Below, in pieces: positions 43,817-53,971 of a stretch of 64,000 nt of DNA. Origin of the DNA: Phanerochaete sordida (Eukaryota > Basidiomycota > Agaricomycetes > Polyporales > Phanerochaetaceae); the NCBI GenBank assembly GCA_019973155.2, contig BPQB01000012.1, positions 62,001 through 126,000 of the forward strand. Direction: 5' to 3'. Both the position numbers and the translations under genes were made by a program. Numbering within the stretch: position 1 is the stretch's first letter; each line of letters opens with the position of its first letter. The notes under the pieces were generated by a model. That model saw only the letters and a list, made by a program, of their open reading frames with translations. It had not been told where the DNA came from and searched no databases.

Positions 43817-45991
43817 TTAACTCCGAACAGGTTCAGTGCTAGTGTGTCCTAGAATCGCCCTGCGTATTCTATTGGAGCGAGAGTACTCAGAAATATCATT
43901 GACGATAAAGGGCCTCCCGCTTGTCCTCATCTCACCAAATGCCAATTCGTACTGATCCGCATGTTGACTTCGTCGCCGGGCCGAATCGCCAATCAGGTAC
44001 AACACAGTCACTTCGGTCTGGAGTTGCGGCAGGGTCTCGAGCTTGATCATATCTTCGAGGGTCAATTGCATGACCCCGTGCTTGACTGCAGTCAAGTACG
44101 TGTTATTGCGATCCGTGTCGACCACGTCGAGGAGAAGTAGTTGCTGCCGCCAGGAATGACGACTATGTGCGCGAACGATGGTGTATGCCGCGCCCCGGAG
44201 GATTACTCCCAGGATTAGATGAGGTACTACCCTCAGGACCTGTGCGTCGTTGCGGCCGAAGCGAAGATCAAGAGGAGGATGATCTTCGTCCAGTGCCGTC
44301 CCCGTGTCTGAAGACACGGTCGAAATAGTGCAGGTTCCCCAGCTTTCTGCCAAAAGCTGTTGGTACCCGAGCATATTGAAGTTGACCTCGGGCCTTGGAA
44401 GCGATACGTGCGACTCGATCTCGACGCGATCGGTCAGCACCGGCGAGGTATGTGTATACTTGTCCCAGGTAGGGAAGATAGTGAAAGGGACGTCGATGGA
44501 GTAACGAAAGAGTAGACGCATGCGCCAGGTATCGGGTGCGTGCTGGAGGAGCTGCTCCCAAGCACTCTCGACGGGCAGAGATTCGTGGTAGAGTGGTAAT
44601 GAGTCGCATCCGAGGAGGTAGGCGAGCCCGGCTATCCTGTCGAGCTCGCTGGTGCAGGAGCGACGGCGCAACTCCGGAACGATGGCGGTGTGGCCTTGTG
44701 CTCCGCGCGCTGTGAGAGTTGTAAGCGCATTGAGCCGCGAGAAGAACCATCGGACATTTGACTGCGGGAAGCCTGTGAGGCCGCCAGGGAGCCATGTCTC
44801 CAAAGACTCCTGGAGAGTCCACACGCGATTAAACCAATGGGTAGGGGAGTTCAGCATGTCGGGCGATGTGTTGAGTGGTAGCCCTAGACCATTGAAATAT
44901 GTAACGCAAGGCCTATCGCGCGGCGCTCCGCGATAGATGTGTCCGATAGTTGGGACGTCGACCTTCCATTCTTCCATTCGTAGTGGTTCGCTCTGCGCCA
45001 GACCCTGTTGCCGCAGGCAGAGAACGTCGAGCCAAACATACTCGGCGCCCATGTTCAAGAGTTCCATGCGGATGTGCTCCAAGGTCGTCACGCGAGGCAG
45101 CGGTACGGGCCACTGCTTGTTGTTGATCGGCGTCCAGACTTCCATCCGCTCTTCGATGGGAACCCAGCTGTGAGATACGGTCCATAGCTCCGCGGGGACT
45201 TGATCTCGGCGGCCAGATGATCTACTGGCGATGACCGCCAGAGGTAGAACGCGGTTACTGTAGAGGTCCCACGTGCGCCTCGGAGGTAAATGAGAGGTCC
45301 GAAGGCCGAATGATCCACTATCGACAGCTTCGTTCCGCCAAGACTCGTGAGCAGCGTCCAACGCGTAGAGCTCATCGTAGCGCTGCTTGATGATCGCAGG
45401 ATCTGCGTAGCTCCATGAACGGCGCACCTTGCCGTACGCCTCCCCGAAGTCGCTCGATGTTTGTTGTATATGTTGGAGAAGCTCTGTCATGCCTTCGGTA
45501 TCTAGGGAGTGATGTGTCCCTTGTACAAGATTCAGGCCCATGAGCATGTGCATCGGGCTCATTGTCGAGCAAGGGGTGTCGGCAAGGCCGTCCGGGATGG
45601 CGCCGGGGCCCACATGGACCCACTGGAGAGGGATTGATGTGCGAGTTGGTGGCCGTAGCGTGAAGTACGCGCCGCTACCTGCAAAGCGGAACAGTGCTTC
45701 GTCCGCGGTAGCGCCAGATAGCGCAACCTGCGCCATGCCCCACGCACCGCGTCGCCGAGCTTTGACGGATGGACCTCCCGACGGCGATTCGCCAAAGTTA
45801 TCACCGTCCTCGTCAAAATCGGCATTGCCTTCGCCAAAATCGGCCTCGTCCTGCAGCACACCTGAGGGCACGGCTACCGCCGCATCTCCCGTCTGCTCCC
45901 AGGGTATGTCAAAGCCACGGACCCTGATAGATGTTCCTTCGGCAAGGAAGTACCGAAGACCAGTGGGTTCATTTGGCAAACCGGCCGACAT
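43817..45991 (-). CDS. HET-domain protein, copy 1
   Basis: A single exon of 724 aa from the ATG at 45991. An N-terminal region with FDIPWEQ, an acidic insert and RRRGAWGMAQVALSG is shared with copies 2 and 3, as are PLQWVHVGPGAIPDGLAD and DFGEAYGKVR. The HET domain spans about residues 240-390: NRVLPLAVI, ELWTVSHSWVP, AEYVWLDVLCLRQQG, VPTIGHIYRGA and HWFNRVWTLQES. The C-terminal part ends in a block conserved between copies (YELAFGEMRTSGRPFIV). HET domains trigger regulated cell death after fusion of unlike individuals in ascomycetes; here the role is unknown. No NACHT, STAND or repeat domain is attached. Head to head with copy 2. Confidence 0.9.
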   Translation of the reverse strand: MSAGLPNEPTGLRYFLAEGTSIRVRGFDIPWEQTGDAAVAVPSGVLQDEADFGEGNADFDEDGDNFGESPSGGPSVKARRRGAWGMAQVALSGATADEALFRFAGSGAYFTLRPPTRTSIPLQWVHVGPGAIPDGLADTPCSTMSPMHMLMGLNLVQGTHHSLDTEGMTELLQHIQQTSSDFGEAYGKVRRSWSYADPAIIKQRYDELYALDAAHESWRNEAVDSGSFGLRTSHLPPRRTWDLYSNRVLPLAVIASRSSGRRDQVPAELWTVSHSWVPIEERMEVWTPINNKQWPVPLPRVTTLEHIRMELLNMGAEYVWLDVLCLRQQGLAQSEPLRMEEWKVDVPTIGHIYRGAPRDRPCVTYFNGLGLPLNTSPDMLNSPTHWFNRVWTLQESLETWLPGGLTGFPQSNVRWFFSRLNALTTLTARGAQGHTAIVPELRRRSCTSELDRIAGLAYLLGCDSLPLYHESLPVESAWEQLLQHAPDTWRMRLLFRYSIDVPFTIFPTWDKYTHTSPVLTDRVEIESHVSLPRPEVNFNMLGYQQLLAESWGTCTISTVSSDTGTALDEDHPPLDLRFGRNDAQVLRVVPHLILGVILRGAAYTIVRAHSRHSWRQQLLLLDVVDTDRNNTYLTAVKHGVMQLTLEDMIKLETLPQLQTEVTVLYLIGDSARRRSQHADQYELAFGEMRTSGRPFIVNDISEYSRSNRIRRAILGHTSTEPVRS

Positions 45992-46794
45992 AAGGTCTGC
46001 AGCAAGGTCCTCGGGTCGCGTGTTAAGATATAGAAAGAGGAAACGAGCCCAAAAATACCTACTTGGTGTGTCGCCGGATTATGCATAATGTGAGGGTCAT
46101 CCTCTCCCGCTGCGTCACGAACAAGATCTCAGTGACGCAATCTAAGATTTACCATAGGAATGACCTACGTAGTTTCATCGGACTCTTCTCCATGGCTTCG
46201 GCGGACGGTGCACCATCAAGCATGTGAGCGTAGGAGCGCAGTCCCTGCCGTGCTAATGATAGTCTGAAGGCACGATTCGTTTTCGTGTAGGCTTTATCAT
46301 GCCATCACCTGTGCCGTGAGAATGTATTCCAGTGCCCTGCGTGGCGCTGTTGCGACGGGGACGCTGACAATGTTTGCCACGGGCAAGGATTACTGGACCT
46401 CGTCCACTTGTTCTGATAATGTTCAGTGACAGGCTACAAATAAACGAGAGTTTACGTCGCATACAGAGTGAGAGTGGGATCGAATGTTGTCGACGTCGCA
46501 GATATCGTCGAGCTACCGTTGGGGCGCTCGATGGGCGGCTCAAATCCGGATGTCCGGTGCCGACGTCGACGACGTTCACAGCCGGTGCGACCGCAGTTTG
46601 CTACTCACGACAACATTCAGGCCTCCCTCGGGCGGCCTCAAGATCGATCTGCCGCCGCGCGATTGTGCAACTTTGGCCTGGTCAATCATGCCACGAGTAT
46701 GGGCCATGACATCGGCGCTGTCTTGTGAGTTGGTAGCTTTCTCAAGCAGACCAGGCGGTTTACTCACATTCTATGAACAGGTTTCTGGACATGT
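45992..46794. other. Divergent intergenic region between HET copies 1 and 2
   Basis: No gene seen; presumably a shared promoter region. Confidence 0.55.
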
Positions 46795-49029
46795 ATGGAT
46801 GCCCTGACGGAGGACGATGAGACTGAACCTTTGCTACCTGAAGGAGAGGCTGTGAGCACTGTAGGTGCCCATGGGACGCACATGAATCTGTCCGAAAGAC
46901 GCTGATTGATTCAGTATACTGTCACTGCCCCAGCATCTGCACGGCCTACAGCAACGTCTTCGACGACACAAGAGTACAGCCTTGAGGAGCCGTCTCTGCA
47001 AATTACGGGACATGGTGTCCCCTGGGAACCGCCGGAAACGAGCATCATACGCGTCTCCCGCGAACGCCTCATGGACCCGTTCAAATTCTACTCGACAAGC
47101 ATGGACCATCTACGGACCCAAGACATGAAGGAGAAGCGAATCGACGCCTGGGGAATGGTACAAATCGCCCTCTCCGGAGCTGCAGATGCGGACTCCCTCT
47201 TCGTCCAGCCGAGGGGACACGGTGTCACTTTCACCCTCAGACCAGACCCTCGCAGCGCTATTCCTCTGCAGTGGGTACACATCGGCCATGGAGCAATCCC
47301 TGATTCCCTTGCGGATATCTCATGTGCGCAGATGACGCCGGAGGATCTCCTTCAGAACCTCAACTCTGTCCTCGGAACGGCCTACGTGCCGGACATAGAT
47401 GGCGTGGGCGAGCTGATGGGTTGCCTTCTCGAGGAGTCGCTCGACTTTGGAGAGGCATATGGCAGAGCGCGGGTCTGCTGGGAAGAATCAGACCTCAAAG
47501 AACGGCGCTATAAGGCCGTACTGGATCGTGAAGCGGATGATGAAGACATGCGGCGCAGGGCTGTCCGCGATTGGTGTCTCTTGCGCTCGGAGATACCACC
47601 TCGGCGCGTTTGGGACCTACGCAGCAACCGTGTCTTGCCATACGCAGCCGTATTCGGGGACCAAGGCGTGCGCGACGGCCTTCCTTACCAGCTGTGGGCC
47701 GTGTCGCACAGCTGGGTCGCGCCCGAAGACCGCGACGACGTCTGGACACCTATCAACGGCTGGGCTTGGCCCGTGCCCTTGCCACGCGCGACGTCGCTCG
47801 CCCACATCCGCGTCGAGCTCCTCAACATGGGTGCAGAGTACGTGTGGCTCGACGTGCTATGTTTGCGGCAACACGGCGCGGAGGAGAGCGAGGCGCAGCG
47901 GCTCGAAGAATGGGAAACGGACGTACCGACGATCGGGCACGTCTACCAGGGATTCCCGCAGAACCGCTGCTGCATCACGTACTTCACCGGCCTCGGTCTT
48001 CCACTTGACACGTCGGCGGCACTGCAGTGCTCGGATCGCCATTGGTTCCTGCGCGTATGGACACTCCAGGAGACGCTGACTTCTTGGCTTCCTGGCGGCC
48101 TGACGGGGGCAAAGCTCGAAGGAGGAGACGCGTTCTTCACGCACCTGCGCGAGCTCACGGAGCTCGCTTTCCCGACTGCACACGAGGAGCCCGACTGGGA
48201 CGGCCTCGTCCCGGAAGTCATTGGGCGGCACTGCACACGCGAGCTCGACCGGTTGTCAGGACTCGCGTACTTCATGCGATGCCGCACCCTACCGCTGTAC
48301 AACGAGACGGCGGCCGTCGAGCACGCGTGGGCGCTGCTGCTGAAGCACGTCCCCGACGCGCAGCGTTTTGACATCTTCCTGCGCTACGCCGCCGATACGC
48401 CGTTCGCGCTCTTCCCGTCGTGGGCTGCGTACGTCGCGGCAGGGCCTGTCCTCTCCGGCATGCACTACTACGATCCCTGGGCACGCCTTTATGGCGGATC
48501 GCTTCCGCTGCGCGACCCCTACGAACTGTACACGGACGATGTCGGACGGTACTGCAGCTATGTCCGCGAAGCGGTGGGCGATTGCCACATTGTAATCTGT
48601 GAAGAGACACGGGACGGCACTCCCCCGATCCTCGAGCTGCGCTTTCAGCACGACCTCCTACAAAGCACGACAACGCTCAGGCTGCAGCCGTCGGGCATGC
48701 ACGGCGTCATTCTGCAGGAAGCGAAGTACGCACTAATTCCGTTTCGCGGCCAAGACAAGGAGACGTGGGTTGTCGTAGAGGTCGTGGATGAGCATGAAGA
48801 TCCAGAGGGTGGGACACCGACGGTCGAGGTCGTGAAGTGGGCTGTCATACAGGTCACTCCGCTCCGCCCACGTCCTCGCAAGACTAGAGGGATGTGGATG
48901 CAGCGCACGGCAGCTAGAATAGGGTACGTCTCAGGGGAAGAAGCTCTGATACGCACGAGCTATAGAGAGCAGTACATACGCGCATTCGAGCGGATGTCCT
49001 TGAGCGAAGAAAAATTTATCATAGCGTGA
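46795..49029 (+). CDS. HET-domain protein, copy 2
   Basis: Exons 46795-46851 and 46915-49029 give 723 aa. The long frame starts without ATG, and the small first exon (MDALTEDDETEPLLPEGEA) joined through a 63-nt intron with a GCTGAT branch-like site gives a clean N-terminus. It shares GHGVPWEPPE, RIDAWGMVQIALSG, PLQWVHIGHGAIPDSLAD and DFGEAYGRAR with the other copies. HET core: NRVLPYAAVF, QLWAVSHSWVA, AEYVWLDVLCLRQHG, VPTIGHVYQGF and HWFLRVWTLQET. It ends YIRAFERMSLSEEKFIIA. Identity with copy 1 is highest in the HET core, lower toward the C-terminus. Confidence 0.9.
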
Positions 49030-49381
49030 TCATGGTCGACAAGCACTGGCAGCGGTTACTTGAGCGGTTATATCAGATAAAATTGCGAGAGCTTGTGAGT
49101 AATTATGGCCTTACTTCAAAAGACGTGATGTAGCGCCCTGGTGTGTAACATGGGAGGAGGAAGGGTGCGAGTACGTCCGCCGACCGCCTGCCTCTCGCCG
49201 TATCGAGTCACGTGACGATTTTCGACCGGCGTCTGGAATGGCGGTGCCGCCTTTTCCGACATTCTTTCACTTACAAGTCACGACCACCATCTTGTATGAG
49301 CAGCTGAAGGTGAGATTCCCTGGAACGCTCTCACGAGATGTTCATTTTGAGAAGCAGACGACAGCAACACGAGTACATTTT

Positions 49382-51400
49382 ATGTCCAATCAGACGAGTC
49401 GGAGCAAGTGCCACTCGCCTGGTCAGATCAGAACTCAGACCGAGGCTGGCTCCCCAATCTCTATGGCCCTCGACAGCAGCCACGATGCACAGACGGTGAT
49501 AACCACAGCTCATGCTGGCGTCGATAATTTGGACGCGCCGTGTCACGAGAGGCTCGGCGGCTCTCAGAATAGCCACGGAGAGCTTTGCTGCCATGAGCAA
49601 AACCGCGCACTGCAGGATGCTGTCCAAAAGCTCCAAACGGATAACGAGCGGCTACAAAAGGAGCTCTCCCATTCTCAAGCTCTATTTCATAAGGAGTTGG
49701 AGGCAGAGAAGGGCAAAACTCGTCGATTAGCTGCAATGCTGTCGTCAAAAACGGTACGCGTCGAAGAGTGTCGATTTCACATTGCTAATTTCCGTCAGGG
49801 TGAGGCCATTCAAGAAGACTTGATCCAGATTTATGCCCGGCCTCGACCGGAACTGCATGCTATCGCCCTACGCTATGCATTTGAGTTCCTCGTTCCGCCT
49901 ACTGGAACCCTCAGTTACTCCTTTTCGTTCGGCCCTCGCAGCGCCTGGCTCGAAATGATCCGTACCCTCAAGTCCGTTGCTCTGGTATGCAAGTCTTGGA
50001 ACGCAGCCATGCTTCCCGTGCTGTACGGGGATGTTGTGCTGCGGCGAGCAGGGCAGCTGGTCGCCTTTGCGAAGACACTGCTCTCGGCGCCACAGATGTT
50101 CGCGCGCCATCTGTGCCGACTCACGCTGTATTTCTTTGTCCCCGAGGGCTGGACGACTCTTACCCGGAGGCTACTCGCACGAGTAATGAACGCCTCCCCT
50201 GGACTCTCCGCCCTTTCCGTTCAAGGTCACTTTCCCGCAGCAACAATCCTGTGCCCCAGCGCTAACACTGACGCTCTGTCTGACGATACCTTCGAGACCC
50301 ATGCCCGGTGCTTCCAACGGCTGTCCCACATGGACATCTACGGCACTATCTCCTATCCACAGCTTGGAGCCCACGAATCGTTCCTGCCACCAGGGGCCTA
50401 TGCCAACATTACCTCGCTCTCTTTGTTTGTCGGGAACAACGTCGATCCCGGATGGGAGTCGTCCGTGCAGTTTCTAAATCTCACAACCCTCGTCTTGCGA
50501 GCGCACGCGAGCTATTTTGGCACGACTGAAGAGACCTACCGCTTACCCCGGTCGTGGGATCTTCCGAGGTTGGAAGCGCTGCGGCTACGGCTCGAGTACG
50601 GCAACCCTGCTCCGGACTCCCTCACCGCCGTCGCGTTCGTGCAGAAATACGTTGCAACGCTGCGTAATCTTGCCTTTAGCGGCTCGCGCACCATACCGAT
50701 CGCGGTACAGGCGGACGCCGCAGCGCTCTGTCCGCGTCTGGAGCACCTCGTCCTCGAGGTGAGCAGGACGGACGGCGAGGCCGACGGGCGCGCCGCCAGC
50801 GCGTCTCTGCAGGCTTCCAAGGCGTACCACCAGCAGATCGCGCTTGTCGACGTAGTCATCCACCAGAAGATCCCACACGACGAGCTGCTCGCCAGGCCGC
50901 GCGTGGAACTTGCCGGATCTGCGTGGAAGCATGTCCGCTGCATCGACGGGCACACCATCTACCAGGTTCCCGACCTGCCGTACCTGTTTCCCAGGCCATG
51001 CCTTGACCCCGAAAGGACGCGCAGCTTCACTGCCAGATTCTATGGCGTGCAGATAGAGGTCGCGGAGGACTGGATTGAGCTCGCGTCGGGCTGGGAGGAG
51101 CTGGACAAAATCTACCCGCCCTCCGACTCTGGAAGCGAATCCGAGGAAAGCGCAGGGGGAAGCGATGGCAGCGATGAAAGCATCGTAGGCGGGGACGACG
51201 ATTCCGATCGGTCGTCGTCGCACGCGTCCCAGGACGAGATGTACATGGGTAGCGTCGACCGGAAATACCGGCCCAGCAAGGGCAGTGGAGGATCGACTTC
51301 CTCAAGCGACGAAAGCGAGCCGGAGGAAGACTCAGACGACGCAGAGATAACGGAGGAGGAAGCTCTAGCGATGTTCGAGAGCACCCTCGATACGGAATGA
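49382..51400 (+). CDS. F-box-like protein with acidic tail, paralogue A
   Basis: I start at the ATG at 49382 (MSNQTSRSKCHSP) because paralogue B begins with the same MSN; an in-frame ATG at 49238 exists. An internal 45-nt intron (49754-49798, GTACG...GCTAAT...CAG) is likely although it keeps the frame, giving 657 aa (672 if retained). A coiled coil (LQTDNERLQKELSHSQALF) precedes an F-box-like part (ALRYAFEFLVPPTG, LVCKSWNAAMLPVLYGDVVL) and a leucine-rich-repeat-like body (LSALSVQGHF, LEALRLRLEY, LEHLVLEV). The C-terminus is Ser/Asp/Glu-rich and ends EEEALAMFESTLDTE. It could be an SCF adaptor; the acidic tail is unusual. Confidence 0.8.
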   Translation: MSNQTSRSKCHSPGQIRTQTEAGSPISMALDSSHDAQTVITTAHAGVDNLDAPCHERLGGSQNSHGELCCHEQNRALQDAVQKLQTDNERLQKELSHSQALFHKELEAEKGKTRRLAAMLSSKTVRVEECRFHIANFRQGEAIQEDLIQIYARPRPELHAIALRYAFEFLVPPTGTLSYSFSFGPRSAWLEMIRTLKSVALVCKSWNAAMLPVLYGDVVLRRAGQLVAFAKTLLSAPQMFARHLCRLTLYFFVPEGWTTLTRRLLARVMNASPGLSALSVQGHFPAATILCPSANTDALSDDTFETHARCFQRLSHMDIYGTISYPQLGAHESFLPPGAYANITSLSLFVGNNVDPGWESSVQFLNLTTLVLRAHASYFGTTEETYRLPRSWDLPRLEALRLRLEYGNPAPDSLTAVAFVQKYVATLRNLAFSGSRTIPIAVQADAAALCPRLEHLVLEVSRTDGEADGRAASASLQASKAYHQQIALVDVVIHQKIPHDELLARPRVELAGSAWKHVRCIDGHTIYQVPDLPYLFPRPCLDPERTRSFTARFYGVQIEVAEDWIELASGWEELDKIYPPSDSGSESEESAGGSDGSDESIVGGDDDSDRSSSHASQDEMYMGSVDRKYRPSKGSGGSTSSSDESEPEEDSDDAEITEEEALAMFESTLDTE

Positions 51401-51936
51401 AGTGATCGAGTGCGAACTATCACGGCTGGCCGCTGTATGTATTTGTAATTGCAGTTCGTGGTTCACTAATTTTACGTGAGCAGTGGCGCTGATTCTCGCA
51501 TGTTGCATCCAACCCTTGGTCGTGAACTGCGTAAGCTTTTCGCGCGTACACTGCTCCATGGTGGGGGTACCTCATGCCCAAAGTTTATGATTGTAGTATA
51601 AGCCTTGCCCGCGAATAGAATGTCTATGAGCTCATCAGGACTCACAAAAAAATCACGCAGATACTGCCTAGTCTTACGGCCTGCAATATCCATATCCTTG
51701 GTCGATACACGGAGGCTTGTGTGCATCCATCGCCGTCATACTATTATGTCACATGACCATTTTCGGCCGGCGCCCGGGTGAGTGGCCCTTCGCAATATCC
51801 TGTCCCAAACCGCCACAGTTGCGTGCGGGTGACTTGAGGTTTTCAGGTCAGTCCTGCTTCGGTACTGTTCCAAATGTTAGCGACTCTAATTGGGACACGA
51901 TAGCTGAGCAGAGAATACACCTGAAGTTCAACGTTC
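51401..51936. other. Intergenic between F-box paralogues, with a reductase relic
   Basis: Holds the reductase 3'-end relic at 51503-51570; nothing else recognised. Confidence 0.6.
51503..51570 (-). pseudogene. Relic of a second SDR reductase 3' end
   Basis: On the minus strand it encodes MEQCTREKLTQFTTKGWMQ, matching MEECTRDSLAQFKAKGWMW at the end of the reductase at 53972-55192, with similar DNA on both sides. The remainder of the gene is absent. This shows that an F-box plus reductase unit was duplicated in tandem and the first reductase was lost. Confidence 0.8.
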
Positions 51937-53901
51937 ATGTCCAATCCGAGTCAGGAGAATGAACAGTCCGGATTTAATCAGACCACTAGGCCCGGAACTG
52001 TAACTGATACTTCAAGTTGTATCTCTGGCCCTGCGATCAACGGCGAAGACCACAGCAACAGCACTGCCTCTGCCCCATCGCAAGATTCTACTGAGCCGCA
52101 GCAGGATCCTTCCGAGTACAACTCCAGCCAGGAATCAAAGAGCACACCTTGGGAGGCTATTCAGAGATTTGAAGCGCAGAGCAGATGTTTGCAGCAGGAG
52201 TTAGAGAAAGAGAGATTCAGAGTCACTCGTCTGGCCGAGATGTTGTCGATCAAAACGGTACGAGTTCGGCGACGACATCCGCTTCGTGTTGCTCATCTAC
52301 ATCAGGGTGTCGACATAGAAGTGCTGCTCGAAAGAGCTAGCCAGCCGAAGCCCGAGCTCCATGCCATCGTTTTGCGATACGCATTGGAGTTTCTCGTCCC
52401 GGCTCCCGGTGTCATCAGCTATTCTCACTCGTATGGCCCTCACAGCACCTGGCTCAAGATGATCCGCACCTTGAAGTCTGCTTCTCTTGTCTGCAAGACT
52501 TGGAATGCCGCTACGCTTCCCGTTCTATATGGAGACGTCGTGCTGCGGCGTGCGGGCCAGCTAGTCGCCTTTGCGAGGACATTATTTTCGGCACCACAGG
52601 TGTTCACGCGCCACCTTTGCCGGCTCACCCTGTACTTCTCTGTGCCGCACAGCTGGACGTCACTCACTCGAAGACTCATCACGCGAGTGATGGCCGCATG
52701 CCCCAGTCTCTCTACCCTATCGGTTCAGGGCACCTTTCCCGCGGCAACCATCTTGCGTCCCGAACTTGACCCCACCTCTTGCGGCGATGTCGGAGAGGTG
52801 CAAGCTCGGTGCTTCCAGAATCTCCGGCACCTTGACATCTACGACGCCTTTCCCAACCCAGACCCCGGGGCTCACGAGTCATTTTTGCCTTCTGGAGCGT
52901 ACGCCAACATGGTGTCCCTTTCCTTATTCCTCCCAAACGAGGTCGATTCTACATGGGAGTCCTCCGTGCATTTCCCCAACCTCAAGATGTTGCTCTTACA
53001 AGCACACTCGACCTTCACAGACGCACGTGGCACCCCGTATCGCCTGCCTCGATCTTGGGATCTTCCGAGGCTGGAGGCGCTACGCCTTCGCCTGGAGTGC
53101 AGTACGCCGCTGGCGCAAAACTCGCTCACTGCTGTAGAGCTCGCAGGGAAGTATTGCCAGACGCTGCGCAACCTCGCATTTGCGGGATCTGACTGTATAG
53201 ATATCAAGGCCCAGACAGACGTTGCGGCGTCATGTCCGCATCTGGAGCACTTAGTTCTCGCCATGAGCAAAATGGACGCCAGACGTTACGGGGCATTCGA
53301 GACAGTTACCAACATGCTACAGCGGTCGAAACTGTTTCTCCAGGCCATCACTCTCGTCGACATCATCATTCAGCATGCGGATTTCCGTAGCGAGTCCAGC
53401 TCCAGGCCTAGGATCAGGCTTGTCATACCTGCGTGGAAGCACGTCCGCTGCATAGACAGGCACGCCATCTCACAAGTCCCCGACCTCCCTTATCTGTCTC
53501 CCAAGCTCGGTCTGGAGGTCAATGCAGCGTCTGGATTCACCCTATACATTTGTGGCGTGCGTGGAGAAGCCACAGGGTGTTGGATAGAGCCTGCGGCTGG
53601 CTGGAAGCAGATCGCTGCCATCTGTCCGTCGTCCGACTCTGGGAGCGAGTACGGGGAGGACGATGGCGACGACAGCGAAACCGCTATGACGAATGAAGAC
53701 TCGTCGTCCGATTCGTGGCCACGAGACCGTGACGAGCGCTACATGGGAAGAATCGACCGGTTATACATACCGACCGTCGATTCACGCGAAGGATCGGTGT
53801 CTTCGAGCGACGAGGGTGATCCGGAAGATGGATCGGAAGAAGAGGATGTTACGGAGGAAGAAGCTCTGGCAATGTTCGAGAGTAGTCTTGACACGGACTG
53901 A
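51937..53901 (+). CDS. F-box-like protein with acidic tail, paralogue B
   Basis: It starts MSNPSQENEQSGFNQ. A 48-nt in-frame intron at 52258-52305 (GTACG...CAG) sits exactly where paralogue A has a 45-nt one; removing it leaves 638 aa (654 if retained). Conserved parts: a coiled coil (LQQELEKERFRVTRLAEML), an F-box-like block (ALEFLVPAPG, LVCKTWNAATLPVLYGDVVL), repeats (LSTLSVQGTF, LEALRLRLEC, LEHLVLAM), the AWKHVRCIDRHAISQVPDLP segment, and an acidic tail ending TEEEALAMFESSLDTD. Same orientation as paralogue A, about 540 bp downstream. Confidence 0.8.
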   Translation: MSNPSQENEQSGFNQTTRPGTVTDTSSCISGPAINGEDHSNSTASAPSQDSTEPQQDPSEYNSSQESKSTPWEAIQRFEAQSRCLQQELEKERFRVTRLAEMLSIKTVRVRRRHPLRVAHLHQGVDIEVLLERASQPKPELHAIVLRYALEFLVPAPGVISYSHSYGPHSTWLKMIRTLKSASLVCKTWNAATLPVLYGDVVLRRAGQLVAFARTLFSAPQVFTRHLCRLTLYFSVPHSWTSLTRRLITRVMAACPSLSTLSVQGTFPAATILRPELDPTSCGDVGEVQARCFQNLRHLDIYDAFPNPDPGAHESFLPSGAYANMVSLSLFLPNEVDSTWESSVHFPNLKMLLLQAHSTFTDARGTPYRLPRSWDLPRLEALRLRLECSTPLAQNSLTAVELAGKYCQTLRNLAFAGSDCIDIKAQTDVAASCPHLEHLVLAMSKMDARRYGAFETVTNMLQRSKLFLQAITLVDIIIQHADFRSESSSRPRIRLVIPAWKHVRCIDRHAISQVPDLPYLSPKLGLEVNAASGFTLYICGVRGEATGCWIEPAAGWKQIAAICPSSDSGSEYGEDDGDDSETAMTNEDSSSDSWPRDRDERYMGRIDRLYIPTVDSREGSVSSSDEGDPEDGSEEEDVTEEEALAMFESSLDTD

Positions 53902-53971
53902 AGGCGGGCTGATGGAATATAATACCACTGAAATTTGACTTCGTGCGATCCATGTTTGATATGACTATAAT

